DNA from: Candidatus Nitrosopumilus sp. | GTDB taxonomy: Archaea; Thermoproteota; Nitrososphaeria; Nitrososphaerales; Nitrosopumilaceae | Length of the DNA: 40,688 bases | NCBI GenBank assembly: GCA_029861785.1 | Contig: JAOTYR010000004.1 | Coordinates: 1-40,688, forward strand | Direction of reading: 5' to 3' | Part shown: in pieces, positions 40,052-40,688 of the stretch | Numbering within the stretch: the first letter of the stretch is position 1 | How the letters are laid out: every line of letters starts with the position of its first letter | Made by a program: the position numbers and the translations under genes | The notes under the pieces: generated by a model | The model's input: the letters and a program-made list of their open reading frames with translations, nothing else | Told to the model about the DNA's origin: nothing | Databases searched by the model: none

Positions 40052-40688
40052 TTAAGGTGTGAATGGATCGTCTTGTCCATTTGATTTCATTTCATCGACC
40101 CACACTTGAACCTCTGGAGTTAATTCATCAGAAGAAGCAGTTAGCTCTATCCATCCATCATATGGATTTGGAATTGCCAAAACTCCTTGACCTCCCATTC
40201 CGTCAAGTGCAGTAACTGAATCATCAATAATTGCATCAGAATTTGCATTGTTTGTTGCAATCAATACTCTCCCTACAACACCTGCAGCTTCTGTTGATGA
40301 AAGAATTCCATCCCCATTGTCTGCTGCAATTGCCTCTGCTGGATCAAAAACTATTAGAGCGTTTGAGAATTTGCTAGAGACATATGCGTTGTAACCTCCA
40401 TTAACATTTGCACCAAAATTGACTCCATGACATCCTGCATCACATGCAAGACTAAGAACCATCTCATCAATAGTGGTATCAATGATTGTAACAGAAGGTA
40501 ACAGAGTTGCTGTAACTACATAGCGTCCATCAGGACTAACTGGTGTCTGTATTGGAAGTAAGCCAGCTGGTCCTGTTTGAACTGGAGCCAAATCACCTAA
40601 AGTGAACAAGTTTGGCAATCCTGCAACAATAACTATTGGTTTTGTTGCAACTAAACCAGAAGATGTCACACAAGCTGGTGCATCAATT
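40052..40688 (-). CDS. Beta-propeller-like secreted protein, 5' end outside the window
   Basis: The frame is open to the right edge; the GTG at 40669 is only an internal start candidate, preceded in frame by IDAPAC. At least 211 residues remain. SPDGRYVVTATLLPSVTIID and GGYNAYVSSKFSNALIVFDP are blade-like repeats of YVTN/WD-type beta-propellers. A C-D-A-G-C-H group lies between them, and an Asp-rich loop ADNGDGILSS resembles a calcium-binding site. It ends with EVQVWVDEMKSNGQDDPF, an acidic tail. Probably an extracellular propeller; whether it carries a cofactor cannot be told. Confidence 0.7.
   Translation of the reverse strand, partial: IDAPACVTSSGLVATKPIVIVAGLPNLFTLGDLAPVQTGPAGLLPIQTPVSPDGRYVVTATLLPSVTIIDTTIDEMVLSLACDAGCHGVNFGANVNGGYNAYVSSKFSNALIVFDPAEAIAADNGDGILSSTEAAGVVGRVLIATNNANSDAIIDDSVTALDGMGGQGVLAIPNPYDGWIELTASSDELTPEVQVWVDEMKSNGQDDPFTP

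Noticed and set aside
30000-40688. Integrated virus or conjugative element
   Set aside because: Repeats and a tRNA-like fragment are suggestive, but no integrase, transposase, replication or structural phage gene is present.

Overview
The window comes from a low-GC, gene-dense archaeal chromosome and looks like a marine ammonia-oxidising thaumarchaeon (Nitrososphaerota, Nitrosopumilus-like). The evidence is an archaeal translation cluster (L7Ae, S28e, L24e, NDK, aIF5B), an LSm-L37e pair, and adjacent genes for 4-hydroxybutyryl-CoA dehydratase and an ADP-forming acyl-CoA synthetase, as expected for the thaumarchaeal 3-hydroxypropionate/4-hydroxybutyrate (HP/HB) carbon-fixation cycle. A CFI-box C-terminus, a Cache/HAMP/PAS histidine kinase with a stand-alone receiver, and many small zinc-ribbon and thioredoxin-fold proteins also fit. 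TATA-like boxes often lie about 25 bp upstream of start codons, so many mRNAs look leaderless or nearly so. TTG and GTG starts are frequent.

Layout. 1-1.4 kb: end of a CFI-box membrane protein, a zinc-ribbon peptide, a thioredoxin and a PH-like protein. 1.4-5.8 kb (minus): L7Ae, S28e, L24e, NDK and aIF5B, with phosphoglucosamine mutase downstream of a divergent tRNA-Leu. 5.9-9.7 kb (plus): ACT-formyltransferase (PurU-like), creatininase-family hydrolase (ArfB candidate), LSm, L37e, a coiled-coil membrane protein and RpiA. 9.7-15 kb (minus): a secreted Met/His-rich protein, a dihydroorotase-type amidohydrolase, a sensor kinase and a response regulator. 15.2-19 kb: tRNA-Ala, three zinc-ribbon proteins, a thioredoxin, signal peptidase I and a 44-residue eight-cysteine peptide. 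19-22.7 kb: HP/HB enzymes. 22.8-28.5 kb: RNase HI-like gene, an HTH regulator with two small membrane proteins, a radical SAM enzyme, a CcdA-YHS-thioredoxin-like operon joined by ATGA/GTGA-type overlaps, an O-methyltransferase and a TPR protein. 28.6-30 kb: two coiled-coil proteins flanking a small membrane protein.

From about 30 kb to the right edge the window changes character. Most larger genes encode secreted or surface proteins: a Kazal-like domain protein, an S-layer-like protein, a 1131-residue repeat protein carrying a gluzincin metalloprotease, a secreted haloalkane-dehalogenase-like/DsbA fusion, and a beta-propeller-like protein cut by the edge. The gaps carry a dispersed, partly tRNA-like repeat, usually just 3' of minus-strand genes, and three exact copies of an AT-rich 15-mer. 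I read this as an accessory cell-surface region. I see no transposase, integrase or CRISPR array.

A common thread is extracytoplasmic thiol and metal chemistry: thioredoxins, a DsbA-like domain, CcdA, YHS, a Met/His-rich secreted protein, and a two-cysteine surface domain shared by three secreted proteins here. Functions are read from motifs alone; no database search was possible.
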